DNA from: Lingula anatina
Lineage: Eukaryota > Brachiopoda > Lingulata > Lingulida > Lingulidae
Assembly (NCBI RefSeq): GCF_001039355.2
Contig: NW_019775802.1
Span: forward strand, 184,001-248,000
Length of the DNA stretch: 64,000 nt
Direction of reading: 5' to 3'
Part shown: piece by piece, positions 1 through 12,416 of the stretch
Position numbering within the stretch: position 1 is the first letter of the stretch
How the letters are laid out: every line of letters starts with the position of its first letter
The notes under the pieces: model-generated
Database searches by the model: none
The model's input: the letters and a program-made list of their open reading frames with translations, nothing else
What the model was told of the DNA's origin: nothing
Translations under genes and position numbers: made by a program

Positions 1-511
1 TCAGACTCTCAAAAAGTCATCTATACACACCATTGATAGTTTCAATTTTAATGTCAGAATTGAATAACACGATGAAAATTTCATTTAAGACTGTAAAATG
101 AACACTTGTTATCTAGATAACAATCACACAAATCATGGTTAAAGGTCTAGTACTAGTACAAGGCTTTGTACACTAAACTGCAATTTGTGACTTGGAGTTG
201 TGGATTAATGATTTGGATCACCTACTGATGACTTGAACTACAATATCACAGTCCAGTTGTACAAATACCAACTGTGTTGGTTATCTCTTTTGAATCACAA
301 ATCCTGTCACCTGCCTGTTTGGCATGTTCTGCGTATATGCAAGAGATTTTTCAGAGTGCAATATTTGTGTATTAGGAAACAATAGAATAGAAGATAATAG
401 AAACAAGTTTTTTGTTAAATTGATCTTTTATCCTATGTTTCATAATTATACTAGTACATTTGTACATCTAAATGTATCTGTATCTACATGTACAAATAAC
501 AATTGCATTAC

Positions 512-577
512 CTTTCTCTCTGTGACTTTGTCAGACTCCAAGCCAATGCACGTGGACATCATCTCATGGTCCTCCAT
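512..577 (-). CDS. ATM: Orphan copy of ATM coding exon 1
   Basis: This 66-base exon starts at an ATG (complement of 575-577), encodes 22 residues ending SDKVTERK and ends at a gtaatg donor. It is the same as the exon at 6977-7042. The following ATM exons would have to lie left of base 1, outside this window. Within the window it is an isolated exon in the duplicated block, so it is probably the other allele of ATM exon 1 and not a separate gene. Confidence 0.8.
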
Positions 578-1531
578 GTTATACCTAGAACAAATCACTA
601 AGACAAATGAATGGATTTCTTAACAACAATTACGGAAGGGGTGGCAGACACTGTTTTTGTTTGAAGGGGAGGGCACAGATATTGCAAAGTCAGATTTCTT
701 TTTCGGGCGGCTTGATGCTTTCATAATAGGCCTAACAAAAATGCACCACTTCTGCCACGATTAATTAATCGACGATACTGCTTCCTTGAAAAGATCTGCG
801 TGGGGATGAAACTTGGAAGTGGCACTATCAACAACATGTAAACTTTTATATGTAGTATGTTCCCCATCCAAAACAAACAAGTCTTGGGATTTCATTCTTT
901 ACCTACATGCATATGCTACGGTGACTATGATCGGTGCAGAAATCTACATCGTATATTTCAGCACTGTGGCAACGCGTTATTACTGCGATACAGATTTAAT
1001 CAGTGAGTTGCCTATGCCTACCATTAGCCTTGTTCAGACTTCTTAATCTCTCAGACAAGACCTGTAAGTTATCATATAAATTGGGCCACATAAAATGAAT
1101 CGTTTCAGTTTTTGTTTCGGCGATTAAGCATTTCCCAAAGTTTAAGCACGGCGGCTTCATATGGGTCGGGGTGCTTAATACAAGTAGGATTATGTGGATT
1201 AAGAAACAACATAATAGATTTCCTAAAATATCTGTACTCTACGTTTATAAGAAAAATTAAAAGATTCTATTACAGGTATGATGACTGAAAATTAAAAAAA
1301 TTAATTGATAAAAATCAGTTATTTACTAAATATTATCAATTTACACCTTAGCTATTCTTGTTTTTGTTGTTGCTCGAGTCCAATGCGCAGTTTCGGTGCG
1401 CAACGTAGCAACGTGAGATTTCGTTTAGAGGTAAACACGAACTGTTACACAGTTATAAACGCCTTAAATTCTACAATCCATTGTCTTTCTTGAAGTATTT
1501 GTCAAGTATTTAGACAAGAGAGGAAACCAGG

Positions 1532-3093
1532 ATGACGTCTTATAGGGTATGTGAAGTGCATTTGTCAAATATACTGTTAATATATCGTGAAATAACCGTC
1601 TGGATTTGACATAATTTTTACCTTGATGAGCACCGTTTGCGTTGACAGCTGCATCTGAATCTGAGGCTCAAGTCCATAGAGGCTTATTACTGGAAGTGTT
1701 TGTATACTTGGTATTTCCCAAAGACAGAGTCTTTCAAATGAATTGTATGAGAGGTGCTTTTGAGGTTCACAATATCTTAAAGTACTATTATTAAAATGGT
1801 CATTGAAATTAAATAAACTATAATTAAACAAAATGGATAATAAATTATAATGATGATAATTAGAAGTGTTTGGAAAATAAAAACTGTGATGATTTTTTTC
1901 TTATTATGCTGTGAATTGTCAAGTACTTATTTTATAAACACTGCCTTAAAGACTTGGTGAAATTAATTTCAGGCTGCAGATTCTAAGAGGGAAGAGTTTA
2001 GAAAATACTTGGAAAAGGCAGGTGTTCTGGATGCCTTAACAAAAGGTATTTATAGAGATGTTTTCTCATTGTTATAGATTTCAGTCTTTTGTGTTATCAG
2101 GTATACATCTTATATTAACCTTGCAATTTGTAGAGACTCAAGAATATTTTAAAATGAAACTGAAGAGTTTACTATAGTGTTTTTAGTTCAACAATAACAA
2201 AGGTTACAGTTTGGTATTTGGGTCGTTCAGAATGACCCAGGGTCCCAACAGCTACCGCACACTTACTCCAAAGGGATTCTTGCTGAATGCAATCTAATTA
2301 ACACACCTCCAGGACCAGGGGGATGTATTTGTAAGCTTAAATATTGGGTAAATGGAACCTTTTTGGAAACTGAGACACTTACCCTGTTTTTCTAGTATTA
2401 ACAATGTTTGTTTTTTTTTCAGTATTAGTTGGTCTATATGAAGAACCTGAGAAACCAAATAATGCACTAGAGTATCCTTTTTTTGTTGAAGTTTGTGAGA
2501 TAATACAAGAACACTTGATGCTGAATGAATGTAACATGAGTGTTGAATGTGACGGAACATGGGTGTTGTCCTTCTTGCAGGACTAAATGTATTTATGGGA
2601 TTGCTTTATGTAAATAATGTATGCATCTGATGTTCTGATATATGAGGGAGTATGAGTGTATTGTAGGCTGACAGTTTTTGCCTATAAATTACAAAGCTTT
2701 TTCACAAATGATAAGTGATTACAGCAGAGACAGTACAAGATGTCACTATTTAGTCATGAATAAACTTGCCCTCAGATTTATGGAACTGTTGTGTAGGGAC
2801 ACTCACGATGTACACATGCAATTTAAAAGAACTTTAATGGCACATTTTATTTCTAAATTTTATTCTTGTTCTGATAATGGTGGTAACAATTTTGGTATAG
2901 GCTTAATTATTCTTATTAAAAGTTAAACAAACAAAAAATGTTGATTTCCTTGATCTAGCCAAGCTTTCTGAAGCATCATTTAGGAAGTGGTGGACCAGAG
3001 ACTGCAGATGTGGAGGCCTTAAAACTGGAAGTCACTGAATTACGCCAGAAAGTAGAACAACTAACAGAGGAAAACAGTGACCTCAAAGCAAAA
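1532..3093 (+). CDS. MYCBP: MYCBP copy 1, exons 1-4 only (last exon missing)
   Basis: Four exons match the complete MYCBP at 7996-9773: 1532-1546, 1973-2045, 2423-2471 and 2964-3093. All splice sites and phases are kept and the reading frame is open, giving 89 codons that include AADSKRE, LYEEPEKPN and FLKHHLG. Exon 5, which encodes the conserved AYEPP tail, is absent because the duplicated block ends at 3120, just inside intron 4. There is no disabling mutation. The copy looks like an intact allele cut by an assembly join, although a real truncated duplicate cannot be excluded. Confidence 0.8.
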
Positions 3094-3120
3094 GTAAGCT
3101 AATTTGATCTTATTCTGTTG

Positions 3121-3224
3121 CATGGGCGTAACTAGGCATACGCACGGATGCACTGTGCGTACAATTTTTTGGCCAACCATGATATTATTTTTTTTATAAA
3201 TTAAGTGTATTTTTCACGGAATAN
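3121..3224. other. Unmatched segment and single-N contig join
   Basis: This segment has no counterpart in the other copy of the duplicated block. It begins with a phrase containing GGGCGTAACTAGGCA, looks repeat-derived and ends at a single N (3224). ATM exon 9 begins 16 bases to the right of the N. The N therefore appears to join two unrelated contig ends, which explains why ATM stops here and why the neighbouring MYCBP copy lacks its last exon. Confidence 0.6.
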
Positions 3225-3239
3225 GAGAGAGAGATGTAC

Positions 3240-6200
3240 CTGATGGCAAACATCAGCTGCAAGAGCAATAAGAGCTGGTTTCACAGCAACCTCTCTTGAC
3301 CTGTAAATATAATGTCAAAATAATATAGTACTGCATAAATGTTAATTTATACATAAACTAAACTGATTAAAACAAAAATTACTCAAAATTTTTCACTGAA
3401 GTTGTAGTCTTAATATATTTCTACAAAAATTCCTTAAATTATCACTTAAACCTGCCAATGTAGCATACATCCTACCCAGTGGTATAACGAGTCCTTGTCT
3501 CTTGAGTTCCAATTTCCTCCAATAACACACTGTAGAGCTTGGTCAGATTGTACTGGGGAAAAAAACAGAAAATGCTTATATGGGATATACCTGCCAAAAT
3601 GAATTGTTTTCTTGGGAAAAAAGTAAAATCTTCCTAGTCGTGAATCATTACACAACCGTTCCCTGCACTTGAACTCTCGGATTGATTCATTTTCTAGTTT
3701 AGTGATTAAGTTCCAAATTATTAAGAGTGCCATGTCTTCCTTTGCATTTCATTGTTCACATGGAACTACTGATATCAGGTCTTTTATTTGACAGATTATA
3801 TAGATTTAAAGGTCTGAGTTAGGAAAGATTAGTTACTTTCCAGGCTATGTAGACATAGTAAATATGACTCTGGGAAATTTTAAAAAGCATTCAATTCGCC
3901 AGAAAAATTATAATGAGGGATCATATCATATTATAATGCATTTTTAATAACTCATGAGACTGCAAAGTCCTTTTTTTTCTTGATTGAATCAATCCATATA
4001 AAGGTAAAAAACATTACCTTCCAAGACCTGGAGTCTACAGCAAAAGCACCCTCTTCTTCCGTTTTTGCACCTTTAGGATGATGAATAGAAACCTGATGCT
4101 GCCAACATTCAATGATTGCACTCTGTAATAATAATAAAAAATCCGTATTCATAATACAAGGGTTAGTCTAATAATTTTATTATTTTTATTTTACTGGCAA
4201 AAATTCTCCCTTTTTGTTCTTAATTGTTCAACTCTTTTCATTAGTAACCATATTCAATCAACTGGTCACACAGAAACCCAAATAAGCTTTCAAAACAGTT
4301 TTTATTACAACCTTAAGCCTGTCCGTGGGCCTGTAGCTCCAACAATACAGTAATCCTGGGAAAATGTCTTCACCAAGACGAGAGAACTGTGTCCTGCACC
4401 TGGCTGCTACAGTTTTGGTTAGCTCATTGAGGGATGAGATGAGACGCTCCAAGATATTGCTGGTTATACTGACTTCAGACCTAATCATGGATGCAAGGAA
4501 TGAACACTCTCAACATTATAATGGTAACGAACAGAAGAAGGTGCCACATGCTACGTAAACTATTGGCATCTAGATCTATCTCTTAAAAGTGACTATCAAA
4601 AAGAATAATTTAGCATTTCTGAATGTCTCAGTAAAAAGGTTGGATATGAATAATACTTAAAGATGTTAAATGCTGCTTCTGGTATTATCACTCTTCAAAA
4701 ATTTTCACTTGCAGCTGCATATGCCAGTAGTTGTTGCATAAAGGTACATATGACCTTTCATTCTGCTCAGGTTTGATACTGGGTATACAACTCTAGATAA
4801 CCACCTATTGTCCATTACCCAATAATTTGTTGTACTTCTGTGACTTGAAATTTGTTTGTCAATGCTAAAACAAACTGTATCAAAGATTTTGTAGCATTTG
4901 TCACAGTGACATTTAAAATAGTTGTATCTCTAATTTCTAAAATATTCCACCATTTTAGAACAGATATTCCACCATTTTTTCAGTAGCATGTTATTTATTC
5001 TGCAAAAGATAAGCACATTTCAGTTTGAAAAATTAAACTTATACCTTAAAAAATCTAGGGCCAACACTTTTGTATAGAATTCAAGGAAGCATTTTGGTCT
5101 AAGGTCAGCTTGTCTAGTAGCCCCACGCATCATCAACTGAATGATTTGAGCTGACAGGAAACGATTGAAGCCTACTGGAGACTGGTAGAACAACTGACAA
5201 TATATCTGCAGTAAACCTACAACAAACATAAAAAAATTAATTTACCATACATGCTTCTCAAAAATGGTTTTAAGTAATTTTCTAGATTTTGAAATAATTC
5301 CTTAATATAACTCATTTAAATTGGAAATTATTACAGTATGACCTGACTTCTGTCTTTGAATACTAAGGCTGGTAAGAGAATATGGAGAATATCACACACA
5401 AAACAACAATAGTAATAAATAAAGATAATAATAATCAATAAAAATAAATTTAAAAAATAATAATAAAACTCTCCAAAAAAACTTTTATCAGACTTACCCT
5501 GCCAAGACTTGGGTGGAATGTCTCTCCAATATCTCTGTTCAGGTAAAATTTCTTTCATAAGAATGTTACTATAATCGGCACCAACAACTGAACATGCAAA
5601 CTCATCTTGCAATGTTGTCTGAATATGCTCTATTACATCAGTTACTTTCAATCGGGGGCCATCTGAAAAACAGAGGTAATCTGATTCTTTTCCAGGAAAT
5701 AATGTCCCTATTTCAAAGTACAGTATATCAGGCTGGGACTTATAAATGTAGGTGGTTATATATTAAACACAAAAGCATGCAGCAGACAAGCTTTCTGTAT
5801 TATCTCTACCTAGATAATCTTTAAATATTGCCTTAGATGCTTCTTAATGTTTGGATGCTTTTCAATGGCCTATTTGATAATAAAATTGATGTCTTTAAAT
5901 TTAAAGGAGTTGGAAAATAGCTTACTCTTGTTAATAGTTCTGATGACTGTTTTAAAGATAAAACATATTTCCAGCTTCTTCTTGTTAGTTGTAGCAGCTG
6001 TTCTTGATTGTCCCTTTTGCAAAGCCTCAAGTTCTTTTCGAACAAATCCCTTCACTGCCTGAAAAAAATGTTTGGTTGTTTATATAATTGCTTTTATCTA
6101 CCATAATACAAGCTTGCAATATTTTACTTAGACCTACAAGTTTTAAATCCCAATTAATAGTCAAACATAGTCATGCACCTTAAATTTTTTCATAAAACAT

Positions 6201-7042
6201 TTGCTTCAATAATGCAATTATGTTTTTACAAACAGATGCATTAATGATGTATAAAGTTATCCAATCTAGCAAGCTTTTAAAGCAGCATTTACAGTGTACA
6301 TGTACCTTGAATACATTATCCCATCCAAAACCTTTACAGCGTTCTTTTCTCTTTTTGTCCGTAGCCTTGTCTAAACTATGAGTGACATACGTCTTCCCAA
6401 TAAGTTTCAAAAGTTTGTCTGCACATTTCTTTAGAAAACAGAATAAAAATTGAATTTTAATAATTTCAAACTCTCAAAAAGTCATCTATACACACCATTG
6501 ATAGTTTCAATTTTAATGTCAGAATTGAATAACACGATGAAAATTTCATTTAAGACTGTAAAATGAACACTTGTTATCTAGATAACAATCACACAAATCA
6601 TGGTTAAAGGTCTAGTACTAGTACAAGGCTTTGTACACTAAACTGCAATTTGTGACTTGGAGTTGTGGATTAATGATTTGGATCACCTACTGATGACTTG
6701 AACTACAATATCACAGTCCAGTTGTACAAATACCAACTGTGTTGGTTATCTCTTTTGAATCACAAATCCTGTCACCTGCCTGTTTGGCATGTTCTGCGTA
6801 TATGCAAGAGATTTTTCAGAGTGCAATATTCGTGTATTAGGAAACAATAGAAAAGAAGATAATAGAAACAAGTTTTTTGTTAAATTGATCTTTTACCCTA
6901 TGTTTCATAATTATACTAGTACATTTGTACATCTTAATGTATCTGTATCTACATGTACAAATAACAATTGCATTACCTTTCTCTCTGTGACTTTGTCAGA
7001 CTCCAAGCCAATGCACGTGGACATCATCTCATGGTCCTCCAT
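3240..7042 (-). CDS. ATM: ATM serine/threonine kinase, first nine coding exons (partial)
   Basis: This is the N-terminal part of ATM, the large PI3K-like kinase that senses DNA double-strand breaks. Exons in transcript order are 6977-7042, 6306-6428, 5926-6058, 5498-5662, 5045-5216, 4312-4480, 4018-4122, 3476-3552 and 3240-3300; all phases join, giving 357 codons (animal ATM is about 3000 residues). The TAN motif, L-x3-K-x2-E-R, is at residues 13-21 and abuts the exon 1/2 junction. Family landmarks include GADYSNILMKEIL, SIHHPKGAKT and a final ADVCHQ block. The start is set by exon 1, which matches the human first coding exon in length class and splice position. The exon 6 donor (AAG then gttgta) is weak. 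The kinase domain is absent because the single N at 3224 interrupts the gene. MYCBP diverges from the same upstream region. Confidence 0.9.
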
Positions 7043-9577
7043 GTTATACCTAGAACAAATCACTAAGACAAATGAATGGATTTCTTAACAACAATTACGG
7101 AAGGGGTGGCAGACACTGTTTTTGTTTGAAGGGGAGGGCACAGATATTGCAAAGTCAGATTTTTTTTCGGGCGGCTTGATGCTTTCATAATAGGCCTAAC
7201 AAAAATGCACCACTTCTGCCACGATTAATTAATCGACGATACTGCTTCCTTGAAAAGATCTGCGTGGGGATGAAACTTGGAAGTGGCACTATCAACAACA
7301 TGTAAACTTTTATATGCAGTATGTTCCCCATCCAAAACAAACAAGTCTTGGGATTTCATTCTTTACCTACATGCATATGCTACGGTGACTATGACCGGTG
7401 CAGAAATCTACATCGTATATTTCAGCACTGTGGCAACGCGTTGTTACTGCGATACAGATTTAATCAGTGAGTTGCCTATGCCTACCATTAGCCTTGTTCA
7501 GACTTCTTAATCTCTCAGACAAGACCTGTAAGTTATCATATAAATTGGGCCACATAAAATGAATCGTTTCAGTTTTTGTTTCGGCGATTAAGCACTTCCC
7601 AAAGTTTAAGCACGGCGGCTTCATATGGGTCGGGGTGCTTAATACAAGTAGGATTATGTGGATTAAGAAACAACATAATAGATTTCCTAAAATATCTGTA
7701 CTCTACGTTTATAAGAAAAATTAAAAGATTCTATTACAGGTATGATGACTGAAAATTAAAAAAATTAATCGATAAAAATCAGTTATTTACTAAATATTAT
7801 CAATTTACACCTTAGCTATTCTTGTTTTTGTTGTTGCTCGAGTCCAATGCGCAGTTTCGGTGCGCAACGTAGCAACGTGAGATTTCGTTTAGAGGTAAAC
7901 ACGAACTGTTACACAGTTATAAACGCCTTAAATTCTACAATCCATTTTCTTTCTTGAAGTATTTGTCAAGTATTTAGACAAGAGAGGAAACCAGGATGAC
8001 GTCTTATAGGGTATGTGAAGTGCATTTGTCAAATATACTGTTAATATATCGTGAAATAACCGTCTGGATTTGACATAATTTTTACCTTGATGAGCACTGT
8101 TTGCGTTGACAGCTGCATCTGAATCTGAGGCTCAAGTCCATAGAGGCTTATTACTGGAAGTGTTTGTATACTTGGTATTTCCCAAAGACGGAGTCTTTCA
8201 AATGAATTGTATGAGAGGTGCTTTTGAGGTTCACAATATCTTAAAGTACTATTATTAAAATGGTCATTGAAATTAAATAAACTATAATTAAACAAAATGG
8301 ATAATAAATTATAATGATGATAATTAGAAGTGTTTGGAAAATAAAACCTGTGATGATTTTTTTCTTATTATGCTGTGAATTGTCAAGTACTTATTTTATA
8401 AACACTGCCTTAAAGACTTGGTGAAATTAATTTCAGGCTGCAGATTCTAAGAGGGAAGAGTTTAGAAAATACTTGGAAAAGGCAGGTGTTCTGGATGCCT
8501 TAACAAAAGGTATTTATAGAGATGTTTTCTCATTGTTATAAATTTCAGTCTTTTGTGTTATCAGGTATACGTCTTATATTAACCTTGCAATTTGTAGAGA
8601 CTCAAGAATATTTTTAAATGAAACTGAAGAGTTTACTATAGTGTTTTTAGTTCAACAATAACAAAGGTTACAGTTTGGTATTTGGGTCGTTCAGAATGAC
8701 CCAGGGTCCCAACAGCTACCGCACACTTACTCCAAAGGGATTCTTACTGAATGCAATCTAATTAACACACCTCCAGGACCAGGGGGATGTATTTGTAAGC
8801 TTAAATATTGGGTAAATGGAACTTTTTTGGAAACTGAGACACTTACCCTGTTTTTCTAGTATTAACAATGTTTGTTTTTTTTTTCAGTATTAGTTGGTCT
8901 ATATGAAGAACCTGAGAAACCAAATAATGCACTAGAGTATCCTTTTTTTGTTGAAGTTTGTGAGATAATACTTGATGCTGAATAAATGTTACATGAGTGT
9001 TGAATGTGACGGAACATGGGTGTTGTCCTTCTTGCAGGACTAAATGTATTTATGGGATTGCTTTATGTAAATAATGTATGCATCTGATGTTCTGATATAT
9101 GAGGGAGTATGAGTGTATTGTAGGCTGACAGTTTTTGCCTATAAATTAAAAAGCTTTTTCACAAATGATAAGTGATTACAGCAGAGACAGTACAAGATGT
9201 CACTATTTAGTCATGAATAAACTTGCCCTCAGATTTATGGAACTGTTGTGTAGGGACACTCACAATGTACACATGCAATTTAAAAGAACTTTAATGGCAC
9301 ATTTTATTTCTAAATTTTATTCTTGTTCTGATAATGGTGGTAACAATTTTGGTATAGGCTTAATTATTCTTATTAAAAGTTAAACAAACAAAAAATGTTG
9401 ATTTCCTTGATCTAGCCAAGCTTTCTGAAGCATCATTTAGGAAGTGGTGGACCAGAGACTGCAGATGTGGAGGCCTTAAAACTGGAAGTCACTGAATTAC
9501 GCCAGAAAGTAGAACAACTAACAGAGGAAAACAGTGACCTCAAAGCAAAAGTAAGCTAATTTGATCTTATTCTGTTG
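6466..9577. repeat. Direct duplication, copy 2 (the copy in normal gene context)
   Basis: This is the second copy of the block at 1-3120. Here both flanking genes are continuous: ATM exon 1 is followed by exon 2 at 6306-6428, and MYCBP exon 4 is followed by exon 5 at 9726-9773. This copy is therefore the one to use as the reference structure. Confidence 0.9.
7043..7995. promoter_or_regulatory. Bidirectional upstream region of ATM (-) and MYCBP (+)
   Basis: The 953 bases between the two start codons contain no coding exon. The MYCBP-proximal part has a CCAAT box (7844-7848) and a CpG-containing stretch, GCGCAACGTAGCAACGTG, near 7862-7879, in an otherwise AT-rich background. The second copy of this region is at 578-1531. 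Promoter function is inferred from the head-to-head arrangement only. Confidence 0.5.
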
Positions 9578-9773
9578 TGTCAAATTTGTTCAGTAGTTAG
9601 AATTGAGCAGTGTACAGTAATGGTCAAGTACAGGTTTATGAAAATTTACCAACAAGTCTGGTCTTCTATTCGCTAAGGCAAGTGTGCTCAAATTAGTGAT
9701 GTATCTATTTTAATTATCATTTTAGCTTCAAGCTTATGAGCCACCAGCAGAGGAGCCAACAGCTGATAGCTGA
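7996..9773 (+). CDS. MYCBP: MYCBP, c-Myc binding protein (AMY-1), complete
   Basis: MYCBP is a small helical adaptor that binds the MYC N-terminus and AKAP proteins; it is also found with ciliary/sperm complexes. Five exons, 7996-8010, 8437-8509, 8888-8936, 9421-9550 and 9726-9773, encode 104 residues (human: 103). Exon 1 carries only five codons, MTSYR. Conserved blocks are AADSKREEFRKYLEKAGVL, LYEEPEKPNNAL, then FLKHHLG, a leucine-rich coiled coil (residues about 57-90) and the terminal AYEPP motif. The intron 3 acceptor lies at ccaag/CTTTCTG, which restores LDFLKHH. A polyadenylation signal AATAAA is at 9822-9827. ATM is divergent upstream and malic enzyme is convergent downstream. I see nothing unusual in the protein. 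Confidence 0.95.
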
Positions 9774-10280
9774 ACAAAACAAAAACATTGGTGATATAAA
9801 AGGAACATTTTAAAATCTCAGAATAAAACTGCCTATGCAGAAGAAATAGTGAGCAAACGTCCTTATGGCTTTAATGATACATTTTTAAGAAGAATATTTA
9901 TGCAGAGTTCAACAAGGCAGGGTTATTGTTCAGCTAAAAAACTTCGAAACTTGACAACTGTTATATTCATTGATTTCATGGAAAATTTTAATTTACAACT
10001 GTCAAAAACAAATCTGATATAGTATCAAAAATGTTGGTAAAGTATACTTTATTTTAAGATGTAGATTTTTTTTATTTCTTGTGGAAATACAGGTTTTTGT
10101 CCTATATTTAATTCTTTGAGTTTTTTGTCAGATTTATGATATATTTGTTTGCATGAGAAAAATGACTCCCTTAGTGCCTACAACTGGACATAAAAATTTT
10201 GACAAAAATAATTGGAACTATCAGTGGAAAAAACACTAAAACATCTTCCTTTGGCATTGCTATAGCAAAGTTTCAAAAGA
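9774..10280 (+). other. MYCBP 3' untranslated/intergenic sequence
   Basis: There is no coding potential. AATAAA at 9822-9827, 49 bases past the stop codon, is the best candidate polyadenylation signal. Confidence 0.5.
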
Positions 10281-11879
10281 TTTCCTTTCTTTCATTCCAG
10301 TTTTGTCAAGTCCTGTTCCTTTCCATTGTTGTATTATAAACATTGGTTGTTTAAGGTGATGGTTTTCTTGTTGGTCTTCTTATTGCAGACTTGTACATCA
10401 GTCATGGCAAGCAAAATCTCCTCCACCATACTGATTTTTCCACTCAATAGTAACGATGTAAAGAAATATGTATGGATTGTGTTCTGTAAGAAAAACAAAA
10501 CTTATTGTTGACTTTTTCAAATATCTAGTATTACTTTATTAATCTTGGTTCTTTACAATGATGAGCAGTGAGTTTGACACTGTGGCATTCATACAATGCA
10601 TTGATACCAATTAAAGTAGCATCACAACAGCGAGAAGCAACTATTTACTCATGCATGCAGCAGACATTATGTTTGTAATGAAACTAATTCAGAATACCTG
10701 TTGACTGCCTGCTTTCAACTTAAAAATGAACACCTGTAAAACTTAACAGCATCTAATGTGGTCTAGAAATGCTATTTCACATATGCTGAAAACTTATAAA
10801 TAAATTTACTAGACTACATTTTGAACATTTACTCCTTGAATAATGTCATATAATCTCACAATGTGAATTGACAAAATACTTCACCAGGAAAGTGGCCTTA
10901 ATGACTAGCCTTGTCTTGACATGACAGGGATGGCCATCACACTAAATCTTAACATGACAAATTGTTCAGTTGTGTACCGTGGACAAATGATAGTCAATAT
11001 CAAATGGTGCGAGTTACAAAAGCAGAGTGTGCTGCAAAAATTGCGGTGCAATCACAATTGTTTTGAAATTAACAAACATTAGTTTCACACATTTCTTCTT
11101 GATAGGTTGTTATTAGTTGACTCAGAAATAAATATTGTTTACTGAATATTAAAAAAATAACACTTGAAAATACAAGCATAAACTACTTTGATATATATAT
11201 ATATTTTAATACAATTTAGGTAATTGAAAAAAAGACTGATGACTGAAATTTTGACCTTGAATAAACTGTATTTCATATAAATACACAGTTCTTTGGTTAA
11301 AATCTATTCCTTAATTCTTCATTTTTTACAATTATAACCTAATCATCAGTAGGTGACTAGGTCAGATCAATGTTTTACTGTCTATAGCGTACAACAAGTA
11401 TGAGGACATAATCCTAAATACTATTTTTTTAATTTAAAAAGACGTACTTGAAAATATAACATCTTGTACAGTAACAATTTCATATAGAGAAAATGACCTT
11501 TACATGGAAATATCAGCCAGAAAAAAAAATTTGCAATTAAATTAAAAATTGGCAATAAATTCTTTGTATAATTCAAAATATTCTGATAATCTTGTAATGC
11601 TTTAAATAAATGGTACTGAACTAGCTCCTGAAATGGTAAACGCAAGCCAAAATATTGTTAATGATAAGGATATTAAAAAAAAACCTTATTTATAAAATTA
11701 CACCTTACCTTACTGCTGTTGAGCATTCTTGCCTCCCTAACACATTGTTGTCACAACAAAGTTACAAGAATGCTGATTCAAAGCCATCAAGTTACATTAG
11801 TTGGTGTATATTTTGCAGAAACGGGAGAAAATGACTGTTAAATTCTGGTAAAAAGTGAAATGTTATGATAATGCATCTC
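10281..11879. repeat. Gap-flanking duplicate, left copy (1.6 kb)
   Basis: This block matches 12417-14014 nearly base for base, with a one-base indel and rare substitutions. It runs exactly up to the N gap, and its partner starts exactly after the gap. Two overlapping contig ends that were not merged explain this best. It contains no convincing gene; the 61-residue open frame at 10326-10511 occurs in both copies and resembles no family I know. Confidence 0.9.
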
Positions 11880-12416
11880 NNNNNNNNNNNNNNNNNNNNN
11901 NNNNNNNNNNNNNNNNNNNNNNNNNNNNNNNNNNNNNNNNNNNNNNNNNNNNNNNNNNNNNNNNNNNNNNNNNNNNNNNNNNNNNNNNNNNNNNNNNNNN
12001 NNNNNNNNNNNNNNNNNNNNNNNNNNNNNNNNNNNNNNNNNNNNNNNNNNNNNNNNNNNNNNNNNNNNNNNNNNNNNNNNNNNNNNNNNNNNNNNNNNNN
12101 NNNNNNNNNNNNNNNNNNNNNNNNNNNNNNNNNNNNNNNNNNNNNNNNNNNNNNNNNNNNNNNNNNNNNNNNNNNNNNNNNNNNNNNNNNNNNNNNNNNN
12201 NNNNNNNNNNNNNNNNNNNNNNNNNNNNNNNNNNNNNNNNNNNNNNNNNNNNNNNNNNNNNNNNNNNNNNNNNNNNNNNNNNNNNNNNNNNNNNNNNNNN
12301 NNNNNNNNNNNNNNNNNNNNNNNNNNNNNNNNNNNNNNNNNNNNNNNNNNNNNNNNNNNNNNNNNNNNNNNNNNNNNNNNNNNNNNNNNNNNNNNNNNNN
12401 NNNNNNNNNNNNNNNN
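11880..12416. other. Assembly gap (537 N)
   Basis: This is a run of N with unknown sequence. Because the flanks are the same sequence, the true gap may be zero or negative. Confidence 1.

Larger units (their letters stand above)
1..3120. repeat. Direct duplication, copy 1 (ATM/MYCBP promoter block)
   Basis: This block matches about 6466-9577 almost base for base in the same orientation. Differences are scattered substitutions and small indels, for example 8 bases near 2505 that are missing near 8970. It holds a copy of ATM coding exon 1 (minus), the shared upstream region and MYCBP exons 1-4 (plus). The match stops abruptly after 3120. About 100 bases of unrelated sequence and a single N at 3224 follow. 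The level of difference looks like two alleles rather than an old gene duplication, so a duplicated haplotype in the assembly is the simplest reading; a recent tandem duplication is the alternative. Confidence 0.9.

Noticed and set aside
10326-10511. 61-residue open frame present in both gap-flanking copies
   Set aside because: The second occurrence (12462-12647) is an assembly duplicate, not conservation. The hydrophobic start is tempting, but there is no homology or splice support.
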